DNA of 64,000 bases from NCBI RefSeq assembly GCF_001571145.1, contig NZ_BCTF01000015.1, forward strand, positions 62,001-126,000, written 5' to 3'. Of the stretch, positions 26,921 to 36,058 are shown piece by piece. The notes under the pieces were generated by a model. It had not been told where the DNA came from, searched no databases, and was given only the letters and a program-made list of their open reading frames with translations. The first letter of the stretch is position 1; each line of letters starts with the position of its first letter. Made by a program: the position numbers and the translations under genes. The stretch is from Hydrogenophaga flava NBRC 102514 (GTDB lineage Bacteria; Pseudomonadota; Gammaproteobacteria; Burkholderiales; Burkholderiaceae_C).

Positions 26921-28254
26921 GGCTGCGCTGGCCCACCTCCCTGCGCGCGCGCCTGCTGGTGTTCGTGCTGCTGGCCATCCTGGCGACCGCGCTGCTGCAG
27001 GCCGCCCTGGCCTGGCGCGCGGCGCGGGCCGAGGCCGATGCGCTGTTCGACTACCAGATGCGCCAGACCGCCCAGACCCTGCGCGCCGGCCTGCCCGAGG
27101 GGCTGGCCACCGGCGTGCTGCCGGTGCCGCCAGAGCAGCAGGACTTCGACTTCGTACTGCAGATCTGGTCGGTCGACGGCTCGCTGCTGCTGCGCTCGGC
27201 CGACCGGCCCGAGCTGCCGGCGCGTGCGGTGCTGGGTTTTGCCGACGTGGTGGCGCACGGCACCACCTACCGCGTCTATTCGGTGATCACCGGCGGCCTG
27301 GTGATCCAGGTTGCGCAGGACATGGCGGTGCGCCAGCGCATGGCCGGCGACCTGGCGCTGCGCACGGCCGCGCCGGTGCTGTGGCTGGCGCCGGTGCTGA
27401 TGCTGGCCGTGGGCTGGCTGGTGCGCCGCACTCTGGCCCCGGTGGCGCGGGTGCGCGAGCAGGTGGCCACGCGCAGCGCCGATGACCTGGCGCCGCTGGC
27501 CGGGCAGGCCCTGCCCGACGAGATCCGCCCGCTGGTGCAGGAGTTCAACGGCCTGCTGCAGCGCCTGGGCCAGGCCTTCGAGGTGCAGCAGCGCTTCGTG
27601 GCCGACGCGGCCCACGAGCTGCGCTCGCCGCTGGCGGCGCTCAAGCTGCAGGTGCAGGGCCTGCGCCGCGCCGACGACGCCGAGCACCGCGAGCGCGCAC
27701 TGCAGCGGCTGGATACCGGCATCGACCGCGCCACCCGCCTGGTGGGCCAGCTGATGGAACTGGCGCGCCAGCAGGCGCGGCAGGCCGAGGGCGCGCCCGC
27801 GGCGCCGCTGGACCTGGCGGCGCTGGCGCGCACGGTGATCGCCGAGGCGGTGGCCGATGCCCAGGCCCGCTCGCAGGAGCTGGGCCTGTCGGGCCTGGAG
27901 ACGGCGATGGTGACCGGCCACGCCGACGCGCTGCGCCTGCTGCTGCGCAACCTGGTTGAAAACGCCATCAAGTACACACCGGCCGGTGGCCGCATCGAGG
28001 TCGGTGTGGTGGCCGGCGAGGCGCCCGGGCGGCTGGCGCTGGTGGTGGAGGACAGCGGCCCGGGCATTCCCGAGGCCGAGCGCACGCGCGTGCTCGACCG
28101 CTTCTACCGCCTGCCCGATGCGCCTTCCACCGGCAGCGGCCTGGGGCTGGCGATCGCGCAGTCGGTGGCCCAGATGCACGGCGGCGCGCTGCGGCTGGAC
28201 GCCTCGCCCACGCTGGGCGGCCTGCGCGTGCGGCTGGAGCTGCCGGCGGCCTGA
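26917..28254 (+). CDS. Sensor histidine kinase partner
   Basis: Membrane kinase of 445 residues: TM1 at about 12-30, a periplasmic sensor of about 115 residues, TM2 at about 146-166, HAMP-like linker, the H-box DAAHELRSPLAAL (His233), N-box NLVENAIKYTPAGG, and ATP-lid motifs EDSGPGIP and GSGLGLAIAQ. QseC/PmrB-like architecture. Signal unknown; the nearby efflux pump suggests an envelope or toxicant cue (inference). Confidence 0.92.
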   Translation: MRLRWPTSLRARLLVFVLLAILATALLQAALAWRAARAEADALFDYQMRQTAQTLRAGLPEGLATGVLPVPPEQQDFDFVLQIWSVDGSLLLRSADRPELPARAVLGFADVVAHGTTYRVYSVITGGLVIQVAQDMAVRQRMAGDLALRTAAPVLWLAPVLMLAVGWLVRRTLAPVARVREQVATRSADDLAPLAGQALPDEIRPLVQEFNGLLQRLGQAFEVQQRFVADAAHELRSPLAALKLQVQGLRRADDAEHRERALQRLDTGIDRATRLVGQLMELARQQARQAEGAPAAPLDLAALARTVIAEAVADAQARSQELGLSGLETAMVTGHADALRLLLRNLVENAIKYTPAGGRIEVGVVAGEAPGRLALVVEDSGPGIPEAERTRVLDRFYRLPDAPSTGSGLGLAIAQSVAQMHGGALRLDASPTLGGLRVRLELPAA

Positions 28255-28944
28255 TCAGCCCAGCGCGCTGGCCAGCACGTTCACCGCCAGCGCCAGCACG
28301 GTGAGGTTGAAGGCGAACGACAGCAGGCCATGCCAGGTGGCGAGCCGGCGCAGCGAGCGTTCGGTGATGGCCACGTCCGAGACCTGCGAGGTCATGCCGA
28401 TCACCGCGCTGAAATAGAAGAAGTCCAGGTAGTCCGGCGCCTCACCGCCCGGAAACGCCAGGCCACCCACATGCGGGCGGTCGTGCCCGTCCGGGCGGTA
28501 GTAGCGCCGCGCGTAGTGCAGCGCGAACACGCTCTGGATCAGCAGCCAGGCGCCCATCAGCGACAGCACCATCAGCGCCAGGTGGGCCATGCGCGGGGCG
28601 CCGCGCAGGTGGGCGCCAGCGTCGGCGGCCATGGCCACGGCCACCAGGCAGGCCAGCCCCGCCAGCGTGACCAGCACGAACAGCATGGCGGCGCCGGGGT
28701 CTTCCCACTGGGCGCGGCGCCGGGTGTCGGCGGCGTTGAGGCGGTGGGCCAGGTGGGCCATCAGCCCGAGGTAGGTGGTGCAGTACGCGACCCAGCCGCA
28801 GAGCAGGGCGGTACCGGCCGGCGCCGCCACCAGCCGCGCCACCGCCAGACCGGTCAGCACCCCGGGCAGCAGCGCCAGCGCCTGGCGTTCCAGGGCGCTG
28901 AAGCGGGCCGACCAGTGCAGGCCGTGCAGCGGGTGCGATTTCAT
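28255..28944 (-). CDS. DUF1345 membrane protein
   Basis: Predicted five-helix inner-membrane protein of 229 residues, function unknown. The C-terminal APDYLDFFYFSAVIGMTSQVSDVAI block is diagnostic of DUF1345. The stop abuts the histidine-kinase stop. The ATG at 28944 is used; an in-frame upstream ATG (29001) adds a basic stretch unlike the family. Divergent from the HtrA protease. Confidence 0.82.
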   Translation of the reverse strand: MKSHPLHGLHWSARFSALERQALALLPGVLTGLAVARLVAAPAGTALLCGWVAYCTTYLGLMAHLAHRLNAADTRRRAQWEDPGAAMLFVLVTLAGLACLVAVAMAADAGAHLRGAPRMAHLALMVLSLMGAWLLIQSVFALHYARRYYRPDGHDRPHVGGLAFPGGEAPDYLDFFYFSAVIGMTSQVSDVAITERSLRRLATWHGLLSFAFNLTVLALAVNVLASALG

Positions 28945-29036
28945 GCGGGCAGTGTGCCACCGCGGGCCGATTAAGCCCCGTCTAAGTGAAGACGCCCACA
29001 TTCGTCACCAGTCCCACCCTTTTCACAGGAGCGATC

Positions 29037-30515
29037 ATGCAACTCAACACCCTCACCCCCACCCGTCTGGTGCTGGCCCTGGCGGCCGCCGGTGCGATCG
29101 GCGGTGCCGGCGCCACCTGGCTGCACGGTTCGCAGGCCAGCGCCGCCGCGCCTGCGCCGGCCGCCGTGGTCGCGCCCGCGCCCGCCATGAGCGCTGGTCA
29201 GGCCGACTTCGCCAGCATCGCCGAGCGCCACGGCGCGGCGGTGGTCAACATCAGCGTCAGCGGCATGAAGAAGGTGTCCGACGAGGAGCGGGCCGGCGTG
29301 CCCGGGCTCGACCCTCGGGACCCGCTCAACGACTTCTTCCGCAACTTCCCGGGCTTCGCCGGGCCGCGCGGTGGCGCCACGGAACAGCCGGTGCGCGGCC
29401 AGGGCTCGGGCTTCATCGTCAGCAGCGACGGCCTGATCCTGACCAACGCCCACGTGGTGCAGGACGCCAGCGAGGTCACGGTCAAGCTCACCGACCGGCG
29501 CGAGTTCCAGGCCAAGGTGCTGGGGGCCGACCCGCGCACCGACGTGGCGGTGCTGCGCATCGACGCGAAGAACCTGCCCGTGGTGCCGCTGGGCAGCTCC
29601 CGCTCGATGCGGCCCGGCGAATGGGTGCTGGCCATCGGCTCGCCCTACGGTTTCGAGAACAGCGTGACCGTCGGGGTGGTCAGCGCCAAGGGGCGCTCGC
29701 TGCCCGACGACAGCCTGGTGCCCTTCATCCAGACCGACGTGGCCATCAACCCCGGCAACTCGGGCGGGCCGCTGTTCAACGCGCGCGGCGAGGTGGTGGG
29801 CATCAACTCGCAGATCTACAGCCGCTCGGGCGGGTATCAGGGCCTGTCCTTCGCCATCCCGATCGAGGTCGCGAGCAAGGTGCGGGACCAGATCGTCGCC
29901 ACCGGCAAGGCCAGCCACGCGCGGCTGGGCGTGACGGTGCAGGAGGTGAACCAGGCGCTGGCCGACTCCTTCCGCCTCGACAAGCCCGAGGGCGCCCTGG
30001 TCTCGGGCGTCGAGCCGGGCGGCCCGGCGGCCAAGGCCGGGCTGAAGTCTGGCGACGTGATCCTGAGCGTCAACGGCCAGCCCATCGTGTCCTCGGCCGA
30101 CCTGCCGGCCTACATCGGCCAGGCCAGCCCGGGTGAGAAGGTCACGCTCGAACTCGCGAGCCAGGGCCAGCGCGAAACACTCAGCGCACAGCTGGGCGAC
30201 GCGGGTGCCAAGAAGGCCGAGGTGGCCCAGGCCGACAAGGCCGCGAGCCAGGGCCGTCTGGGGCTGGCGCTGCGGCCACTGCAGCCGCAGGAAAAGCGCG
30301 AGGCGGGCGTGGACGGCGGCCTGGTGATCGAGGATGTGGCCGGTGCCTCGGCCCGCGCCGGCGTGCAGCCGGGCGACCTGCTGGTGGCGGTCAACGGTAC
30401 GCCGGTGACCAGCATCGACCAGGTGCGCGCGGCGGTGGCCAAGGCCCAGAAGTCGGTGGCGCTGCTGATCCAGCGCGACGGCGACCGCATCTTCGTGCCG
30501 GTCAAGCTGGGCTGA
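29037..30515 (+). CDS. Do-family periplasmic serine protease (DegP/DegQ/MucD)
   Basis: Periplasmic quality-control protease/chaperone of 492 residues. Signal region at 1-30, then an Ala/Pro-rich linker; trypsin-like core with His139 (TNAHVV), Asp169 (TDVAVLRI) and Ser242 (NPGNSGGP); two PDZ domains, at roughly 275-370 and 395-490. Strong CAGGAG upstream of the ATG at 29037. A 106-residue membrane protein starts at the stop codon. Possible targets of the two-component system next door are not shown by the sequence. Confidence 0.93.
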   Translation: MQLNTLTPTRLVLALAAAGAIGGAGATWLHGSQASAAAPAPAAVVAPAPAMSAGQADFASIAERHGAAVVNISVSGMKKVSDEERAGVPGLDPRDPLNDFFRNFPGFAGPRGGATEQPVRGQGSGFIVSSDGLILTNAHVVQDASEVTVKLTDRREFQAKVLGADPRTDVAVLRIDAKNLPVVPLGSSRSMRPGEWVLAIGSPYGFENSVTVGVVSAKGRSLPDDSLVPFIQTDVAINPGNSGGPLFNARGEVVGINSQIYSRSGGYQGLSFAIPIEVASKVRDQIVATGKASHARLGVTVQEVNQALADSFRLDKPEGALVSGVEPGGPAAKAGLKSGDVILSVNGQPIVSSADLPAYIGQASPGEKVTLELASQGQRETLSAQLGDAGAKKAEVAQADKAASQGRLGLALRPLQPQEKREAGVDGGLVIEDVAGASARAGVQPGDLLVAVNGTPVTSIDQVRAAVAKAQKSVALLIQRDGDRIFVPVKLG

Positions 30516-30835
30516 TGGCGTCCGACACCAGCGGCGCACGTCAGGGGGCGGGCCTGTCGGCCCACATCCTGCCGACCTCGGCCACCATGATCGGGGTCTG
30601 CCTGACCGCGCTCTACATCAGCCTGCTCGGGCCCTCCAGCGAGAGTCGGATGCTGGTGGACAAGCTGCTCGCGGTGGACGGGCTGGTGTTCCTGGGCAGC
30701 GCGCTGCTGTCCTTTGTGTCGATGCGGGTGGCGCGCGAGGCCGGGCGCTGGGAGCGCCTGGCCGAGAGTGTGTTCGTCGGTGGGCTCGGCCTGCTCGCGC
30801 TGGGCGGCGTCGCGCTGGCCTTCGTGGTCAACTGA
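30515..30835 (+). CDS. Small three-helix membrane protein coupled to the HtrA gene
   Basis: 106 residues, not recognised. Three hydrophobic segments (about 24-40, 51-68 and 84-105) with an Arg-rich loop (VAREAGRWERLAES) between the second and third. The ATG shares its A with the protease stop codon (TGATG), so translation is very likely coupled. Its 3' end overlaps the CWC gene on the other strand by 8 bp. Confidence 0.7.
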   Translation: MASDTSGARQGAGLSAHILPTSATMIGVCLTALYISLLGPSSESRMLVDKLLAVDGLVFLGSALLSFVSMRVAREAGRWERLAESVFVGGLGLLALGGVALAFVVN

Positions 30836-31052
30836 GCGGCTGGCCGGCGAAGCGCGCCACGCAGGCGGCGCAGATGCATGCCTTGCCTTCGGCCTCCTGA
30901 GGCAGCCGGGCCAGCAGGTCGGGCGGGAATGCGGCATCGACGCACCAGCAGGGCGGCTGGGGCTGGCCGGTCGCGCGTTCGAGCTCCATCGCGCAGCGGT
31001 TGTCGCCACCGCAGAGCGGGCAGCGGGTGGGGTCGTTCGGCGTGTCGGACAT
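30828..31052 (-). CDS. Cysteine-rich CWC-family protein
   Basis: Seventy-four residues with CPLCGGDNRCAME, CWCVD and CICAACVARF: seven cysteines plus one in PPCWC, a pattern of the short CWC family, presumably metal-binding. The start MSDTPNDP at 31052 is typical; an ATG three codons upstream also fits. Divergent from the cytochrome gene. Function unknown. Confidence 0.78.
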   Translation of the reverse strand: MSDTPNDPTRCPLCGGDNRCAMELERATGQPQPPCWCVDAAFPPDLLARLPQEAEGKACICAACVARFAGQPLS

Positions 31053-31108
31053 GGGGTGCATGGTATGGTCAAACGCTCCCGGCGCGGCCGGGACTTTGTT
31101 GTCGCCCC

Positions 31109-31825
31109 ATGTCTCTGCGCACCCTGTTTCTTGTCGCCGCCCTGGGCCTGCCGTGGGTGGTCCGCGCCCAGGCGCCCGCCGTTCCGCCGCCCCACATGGA
31201 CCAGCGCGTCCAGGCCTGCACCCTCTGCCACGGCAAGGAAGGCCGCGCGACGCCCGGTGGCTTCTTCCCGCGCATCGCTGGCAAGCCGGCCGACTACCTC
31301 TACCACCAGCTGCTGAACTTCCGCGACGGCCGTCGCAACAACGACGGCATGCGCTACCTGCTGGACCACCTGGGCGACGACTACCTGCGCCTGATCGCGC
31401 AGCACTTTGCATCGCTGGACCTGCCGTACCCGCCGCCGCTGCCGCCGCAGGGCGACGCCGCCACGCTGGCCCTCGGTGAGGCGCTGGTGCGCCGCGGCGA
31501 CCCGGCGCGCGATCTGCCGGCCTGCACCGCCTGCCACGGCGCGGCAATGACCGGCGTGCGGCCCGCCGTGCCCGGCTTGCTGGGCCTGCCGCGCGACTAC
31601 CTGATCGGCCAGCTCGGCGCCTGGCAGACCGGCCTGCGCAAGGCCTTCGCGCCCGACTGCATGGCCCACGTGGCGCAGCGCCTCTCGCCCACCGATGTCG
31701 CGGCCGTGGCCAGCTGGCTCGCCGCCCAGCCGCTGCCGGGAGACCCGCACCCGGCCGCGCCCACCACCGAGCCGCTGCCGCTGCGCTGCGGTCTGACGCC
31801 GCCCGCGCCGGGAGCCACGAGATGA
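31109..31825 (+). CDS. Diheme cytochrome c4-like protein
   Basis: Periplasmic electron carrier of 238 residues. Cleavable signal (to about residue 20, VVRAQA), two heme-attachment motifs CTLCH and CTACH, with GGFFPRIAGKPADYLYHQLLNFRDGRR after the first, as in cytochrome c4 and class I diheme cytochromes. ATGA overlap with the triheme cytochrome gene. No oxidase or dehydrogenase subunit is adjacent. Confidence 0.88.
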   Translation: MSLRTLFLVAALGLPWVVRAQAPAVPPPHMDQRVQACTLCHGKEGRATPGGFFPRIAGKPADYLYHQLLNFRDGRRNNDGMRYLLDHLGDDYLRLIAQHFASLDLPYPPPLPPQGDAATLALGEALVRRGDPARDLPACTACHGAAMTGVRPAVPGLLGLPRDYLIGQLGAWQTGLRKAFAPDCMAHVAQRLSPTDVAAVASWLAAQPLPGDPHPAAPTTEPLPLRCGLTPPAPGATR

Positions 31826-33078
31826 GGCACCCGTTGCGCTGGATCGCCGCCGTCTTCGTCGCGGGCCTGGCCCTGCTCGGTGCCGTGGTCGGTGTGGAAA
31901 TGCAGGCGCCTGCACTGCCGCCCTCGACCGAAGCCGCGCCCACCGACCCCACGCTGCTCGCACGCGGCGCCGAACTGGCGCGCGCCGGCAACTGCATGGC
32001 CTGCCACACCGTGCGTGGTGGTGCGCCTTATGCGGGCGGTCGCCGCATCGGCACGCCGTTTGGTGACCTCTACGCCGGCAACCTCACGCCCGACGCCGAG
32101 ACCGGCCTGGGCGCCTGGTCGCAAGACGCTTTCCGGCGCGCGCTGCACGAAGGCCGCTCGCGCGACGGCCGGCTGCTCTACCCGGCTTTTCCCTACGCGC
32201 ACTTCACGCGCCTGGGCGACGAGGACGTGGCCGCGCTCTGGGCGCACCTGCGCAGCCTGCCGCCGGTGCGCCAGCCCAACACGCCGCACGCGCTGGGCTT
32301 CCCCTACGGCACCCAGCCCGCGCTTGCGGTCTGGCGCGTGCTGTTCTTCGAACCCGGGCGCTTCCAGCCCGACACCGCGCAGAGCGCCGAGTGGAACCGC
32401 GGCGCCTACCTCGTCAACGGCGTCGCGCATTGCGCCGCCTGCCACGGCACACGCAACGCCTGGGGCGCGACCACCGAGGCCTTCGGCGGCGAGCGCCTGC
32501 CCGATGGCCGCTGGTACGCGCCCTCGCTGCTCGACCCGCGCCAGGCGGGCGTGCAGGACTGGCCGGTGGAGCGTGTGGCGGCACTGCTGAAGAACGGCAG
32601 CGTCGAGGGCGCGAGCGTGGCCGGGCCCATGGCCGAGGTGGTGTTCCACGGCACCCAGCACCTGCCCGAGGCCGATGTGAACGCCATGGCCAGCTATCTG
32701 AAAAGCCTGCCCGTGAAAGCCAGTGAGCCGCCGGCCTTCAAGCGCGCCGACGGCTCTGTGCTGGAAGCCGGCGGGCGCCTGTACCGGCAGCACTGCGCCG
32801 ACTGCCACGGCGAGCAGGGCGAGGGCCGCCCGGACATGTACCCGCCGCTGGCGGGCAACCGCGTGGTCGCCATGGACGACCCCACCAACGCGCTGCAGGC
32901 CATCGTCGGCGGCGGCTTCGCGCCGTCCACGCCGGGCCACCCGCACCCCTACGGCATGCCGCCGTTTCGCACCCTGCTGCAGGACGACGAGATCGCCGTG
33001 GTGGCGAGCTTCCTGCGCCAGAGCTGGGGCCACCACGCCAATCCGGTGAACCCGCTGGAGGTGCAGCGCGTGCGCTGA
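31822..33078 (+). CDS. Triheme cytochrome c, alcohol/gluconate dehydrogenase subunit type
   Basis: Membrane-anchored periplasmic electron-transfer protein of 418 residues: N-terminal anchor, then three heme sites CMACH, CAACH and CADCH. The spacing and blocks such as RRIGTPFGDLYAGNLTPDAETGLGAW (abridged) and FEPGRFQPD match the cytochrome subunits of membrane alcohol, gluconate or isoquinoline-type dehydrogenases. No such dehydrogenase lies in the window, so the electron donor is unknown. Confidence 0.88.
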   Translation: MRHPLRWIAAVFVAGLALLGAVVGVEMQAPALPPSTEAAPTDPTLLARGAELARAGNCMACHTVRGGAPYAGGRRIGTPFGDLYAGNLTPDAETGLGAWSQDAFRRALHEGRSRDGRLLYPAFPYAHFTRLGDEDVAALWAHLRSLPPVRQPNTPHALGFPYGTQPALAVWRVLFFEPGRFQPDTAQSAEWNRGAYLVNGVAHCAACHGTRNAWGATTEAFGGERLPDGRWYAPSLLDPRQAGVQDWPVERVAALLKNGSVEGASVAGPMAEVVFHGTQHLPEADVNAMASYLKSLPVKASEPPAFKRADGSVLEAGGRLYRQHCADCHGEQGEGRPDMYPPLAGNRVVAMDDPTNALQAIVGGGFAPSTPGHPHPYGMPPFRTLLQDDEIAVVASFLRQSWGHHANPVNPLEVQRVR

Positions 33079-33134
33079 GGCGGTTTGACGCCTGGGTGAC
33101 GGACGGGCGCTGATGGCGCTGCCACCATGCGTGC

Positions 33135-33953
33135 ATGAGCCCCACCACCGACACCACCACCCCCGCCGAAGGCCGCATCACCTCGCTGGCCCGCGGCCCG
33201 CTGTTGCTGATCGGCATCGACCGGCCCGCCAAACGCAACGGCTTCACGCCGGCCATGATGCGGGCGCTGGCCGAGGCCTACACGCGGCTGGACGACGACC
33301 CGGCGCTGCGCGTGGGCGTGCTGCACGCGCACGGTGACCACTTCACCGCCGGCCTGGACCTGCCCAGCTTCGCGCCGCTGATGCAGCGCGGCGAATCACC
33401 GGTGCCCTTCGGCGCGGTCGACCCGCTCAACCTGGGCGATCCGGGCTGGCGCCGCCGCACCAAGCCGATGGTGGTGGCGGTCAAGGGCATCACCTTCACG
33501 CTGGGCATTGAGCTGATGCTGGCGGCCGACATCGTGGTCGCGGCCGACGACTGCCGCTTCTCGCAGCTCGAAGTGGCGCGCGGCATCATGGCCACTGGCG
33601 GCGCGACGCTGCGCATGGCCGAGCGCGCCGGCCTGGGCAACGCCCTGCTGCACCTGCTGACCGGCGACGAGTTCGACAGCGCCGAGGCGCTGCGCCTGCA
33701 CTTCGTGCAGCGCGTGGTGCCGGCAGGCCAGGAGCTGGACGAGGCCCTGCGCATCGCGGACCAGATCGCGAAGCAGGCGCCACTGGCGGTGATCGCGTCG
33801 CGGCTGAACGCGCTCAAGGCGGTTGAGCAGGGGCCGATGGTGGCGATGGCCGAGTTCGACGCCACGCAGCAGCGGCTGGCGCTCAGCGAGGACGCGGCCG
33901 AGGGCGTGGCGGCGTTCCGGGAGAAGCGCCCGCCGGTGTTCAAGGGGCGCTGA
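33135..33953 (+). CDS. Crotonase/enoyl-CoA hydratase family protein
   Basis: 272 residues with the crotonase fold: HGDHFTAGLDL oxyanion region, KGITFTLGIELMLAADIVVA, then SQLEVARGIMATGGATLRM. Both glutamates equivalent to the hydratase catalytic pair appear present (Glu126 and Glu146, 20 apart). The N-terminal region is a little long. The specific substrate is not indicated by neighbours. Confidence 0.88.
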   Translation: MSPTTDTTTPAEGRITSLARGPLLLIGIDRPAKRNGFTPAMMRALAEAYTRLDDDPALRVGVLHAHGDHFTAGLDLPSFAPLMQRGESPVPFGAVDPLNLGDPGWRRRTKPMVVAVKGITFTLGIELMLAADIVVAADDCRFSQLEVARGIMATGGATLRMAERAGLGNALLHLLTGDEFDSAEALRLHFVQRVVPAGQELDEALRIADQIAKQAPLAVIASRLNALKAVEQGPMVAMAEFDATQQRLALSEDAAEGVAAFREKRPPVFKGR

Positions 33954-33973
33954 GCACCGGGCGCTGAGGCGCC

Positions 33974-34267
33974 TCAGCCGCCCAGGTCGGCCAGCAGCGC
34001 CTCGCCCCAGTCCCAGGGCCCGGTCAGCGTGAGCCGGACCTCGGTCCAGTCGCCATCCTCGTGCACCTGGGTGTCGGCGTCCCAGGCGCCGCCCTCGTCC
34101 AGCGGGCCGCGCGGCCCTGGCGCCTCGCGCTGCGCGCGCGCCAGCACCGCCTCCACCTCGGCCATCACCGCCGGCAGGTCGACGCGGCGCACGCTGGCCA
34201 CGGCCTCCCAGCTGCCGGTGCCTTCGCCATCGTCGGCGGCGTCGAAGATCAGGTAGTTCAGGGACAT
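33974..34267 (-). CDS. Hypothetical acidic protein
   Basis: 97 residues, acidic, soluble, not recognised: MSLNYLIFDAADDGEGTGSW at the start, several Trp and Asp near the end (WDADTQVHEDGDWTEVRLTL, GPWDWGEALLADL). Last of an apparent operon after LysR and the HExxH protein, 14 bp downstream of the latter. Confidence 0.65.
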   Translation of the reverse strand: MSLNYLIFDAADDGEGTGSWEAVASVRRVDLPAVMAEVEAVLARAQREAPGPRGPLDEGGAWDADTQVHEDGDWTEVRLTLTGPWDWGEALLADLGG

Positions 34268-34281
34268 GGGTGGTTCCGGGT

Positions 34282-34986
34282 TCAGCGCATGGCGTCGAGC
34301 GTGCGCGCGATCTCGCCGCCGCAGGCCGTGCGGTTGCGCGCGTACTCCTCGGGCGTGTCGATCTCGCGGTGGCGCTGCAGCGTGTGCTTCATCTGCGCGT
34401 CGACCCAGGGCAGCCACTGCTCGCGGATGTGGCGGGTCAGGCGCTCCTGCAGCTCGGCGGCCTCGCCGTAATAGATCTTGTTGCCGAAAGACTGCCGCAT
34501 GCCCTCGCGCATGCGTTCGGCCGCCGCCGACAGCGTGAGCTGGTTGACCTGCACGTGGCGCATCTCGTGCGCCAGGATGTGGCGGTGCGCGCAGCTGCCC
34601 TCTTCGAACTCGCTGGCCACCGACACCACGTGCGGGTCCAGGCTGAGCGTGACGGTGATGGCCGGGCGCATGCACACCAGGCGCTCGCGCGGGTGGCTCA
34701 GTGTCGGGCTGCGAAAGGCGATGCGCGTGCCCAGCTGCAGCTCGGTCAGGCCCAGGGTGAAGGCGTTCTCCTGCGGCAGGCGCTGGACCTGCATCAGGTC
34801 GGCGATGCTGCGGTCGCGCCGGTGGCGCACGGGCGCCGGCTCGGCGGTCACCTCGATCACCGTTGGCGGCAGCTGCGCCTCGCACAGGGCCTGCCACCGG
34901 TCCGACGGTTGCTCGGCCAGCGCCAGCGCGGGCAACAGGGTCAGGCTCAAGGCGAGGGTCAGCGGCAGGGCGAAGGGCAGGCGCAT
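34282..34986 (-). CDS. Secreted protein with an HExxH zinc-metallopeptidase-like motif
   Basis: 234 residues. Signal peptide (MRLPFALPLTLALSLTLLPA to about residue 24). Central HILAHEMRHVQVNQL contains HEMRH, the zincin HExxH consensus. Paired cysteines (CAH, CMRP, ACGGE) suit a periplasmic protein. Family not identified; catalysis is inferred from the motif alone. Starts 7 bp after the LysR stop. Confidence 0.7.
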   Translation of the reverse strand: MRLPFALPLTLALSLTLLPALALAEQPSDRWQALCEAQLPPTVIEVTAEPAPVRHRRDRSIADLMQVQRLPQENAFTLGLTELQLGTRIAFRSPTLSHPRERLVCMRPAITVTLSLDPHVVSVASEFEEGSCAHRHILAHEMRHVQVNQLTLSAAAERMREGMRQSFGNKIYYGEAAELQERLTRHIREQWLPWVDAQMKHTLQRHREIDTPEEYARNRTACGGEIARTLDAMR

Positions 34987-34993
34987 GGCGTGA

Positions 34994-35920
34994 TCACCCC
35001 GCGGAAGCCGCGAGATTCGGCGTGCGGTCACTGGCGATCCAGCCGGCCCAGAAGTCGATGCAGGCGCGGATCTTGGGCAGCCGCTGGCGCGCGCTGGCGG
35101 TCACCGCGTACAGCGGCACCGGCTGTGGGTCGACAAAGTCCGCCAGCACCGGCACCAGCAGGCCCTGTTGCACCAGCGGTGCGGCGGCCACGGTGGCCAG
35201 CCGGCCGATGCCCAGGCCCTGCACCAGCATGTTGGCGGCCAGGCCGGTGTCGTTGGTGCGCCAGTAGCCCTCGATGGTCCGGCGGCACGGCGTGCCGTCG
35301 ACCACGAAGGGCCAGCGGTTGAGGTGCGGCGCCGCGGTGTTGCTGATCAGCCGATGGCGGTGCAGCTCGTCGGGGTGTTGCGGCAGGCCGGCGCGGGCCG
35401 CGTAGGCGGGCGACGCGTAGAGCGCGCGGCCCAGCTGGCCCAGCGCCCGCGCCACCTGGGTCTCGGGCAGGTCGGTGCTGGTGCGGATGGCGATGTCGAT
35501 GCCCTCGCGCGCCATGTCCGCCAGCCGGTCGCTCACCTCCAGCTCCACGCGCAGCTGCGGATGCTGCTGGTTGAGCGCGTTCAGGCTGGGCAGCAGCAGG
35601 TACTGCGCGATCACGGTGCTGGCGGCCACGCGCACCAGGCCGCGCGCCTCTCCCGACTGCTGCGCGAAGTCGGCCTGCAGCCCGTCGAGCGCGCCGGTGA
35701 TGCGCTGGCAGTGTTCGAGAAAGGTTTCGCCTTCAGGGCTGAGCGAGAGTCCGTGCGTGGAGCGGTGCACCAGGCGGGCGCCGCAGGTTTTCTCGATCCG
35801 GCTCAGCGCGCGCGAGACCTGGCTTACCGGCACGTCGCGCTCGCGCGCCGCCGCCGACAGGCTGCCCAGCGCGGCCACGCGGGCGAACAGCTTGAGGTCG
35901 TCGAAGGCGAGCGCGTCCAT
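34994..35920 (-). CDS. LysR-family transcriptional regulator
   Basis: 308 residues: N-terminal winged helix (LKLFARVAALGSLSAAARERDVPVSQVSRALSRIE, abridged) and periplasmic-binding-like effector domain with VRVAASTVIAQYLLLPSLNAL. It leads a three-gene minus-strand operon and is divergent from a small ORF and a tautomerase. A CAAAAC-C-GTTTTG dyad at 35967-35979 in the divergent gap is a candidate site. Confidence 0.9.
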   Translation of the reverse strand: MDALAFDDLKLFARVAALGSLSAAARERDVPVSQVSRALSRIEKTCGARLVHRSTHGLSLSPEGETFLEHCQRITGALDGLQADFAQQSGEARGLVRVAASTVIAQYLLLPSLNALNQQHPQLRVELEVSDRLADMAREGIDIAIRTSTDLPETQVARALGQLGRALYASPAYAARAGLPQHPDELHRHRLISNTAAPHLNRWPFVVDGTPCRRTIEGYWRTNDTGLAANMLVQGLGIGRLATVAAAPLVQQGLLVPVLADFVDPQPVPLYAVTASARQRLPKIRACIDFWAGWIASDRTPNLAASAG

Positions 35921-36058
35921 GCGGCGATGGTAGTGCGCGCCGGTGCAGGGGGCCTTGCGCGGAATGCAAAACCGTTTTGAACCGCCCGCCGTTTCCCGCT
36001 GAAGGGGGTTTGCCTAGAGTCGCTGCACCCCTTCATTCATCGCCCCCAGGAGCCCGCC

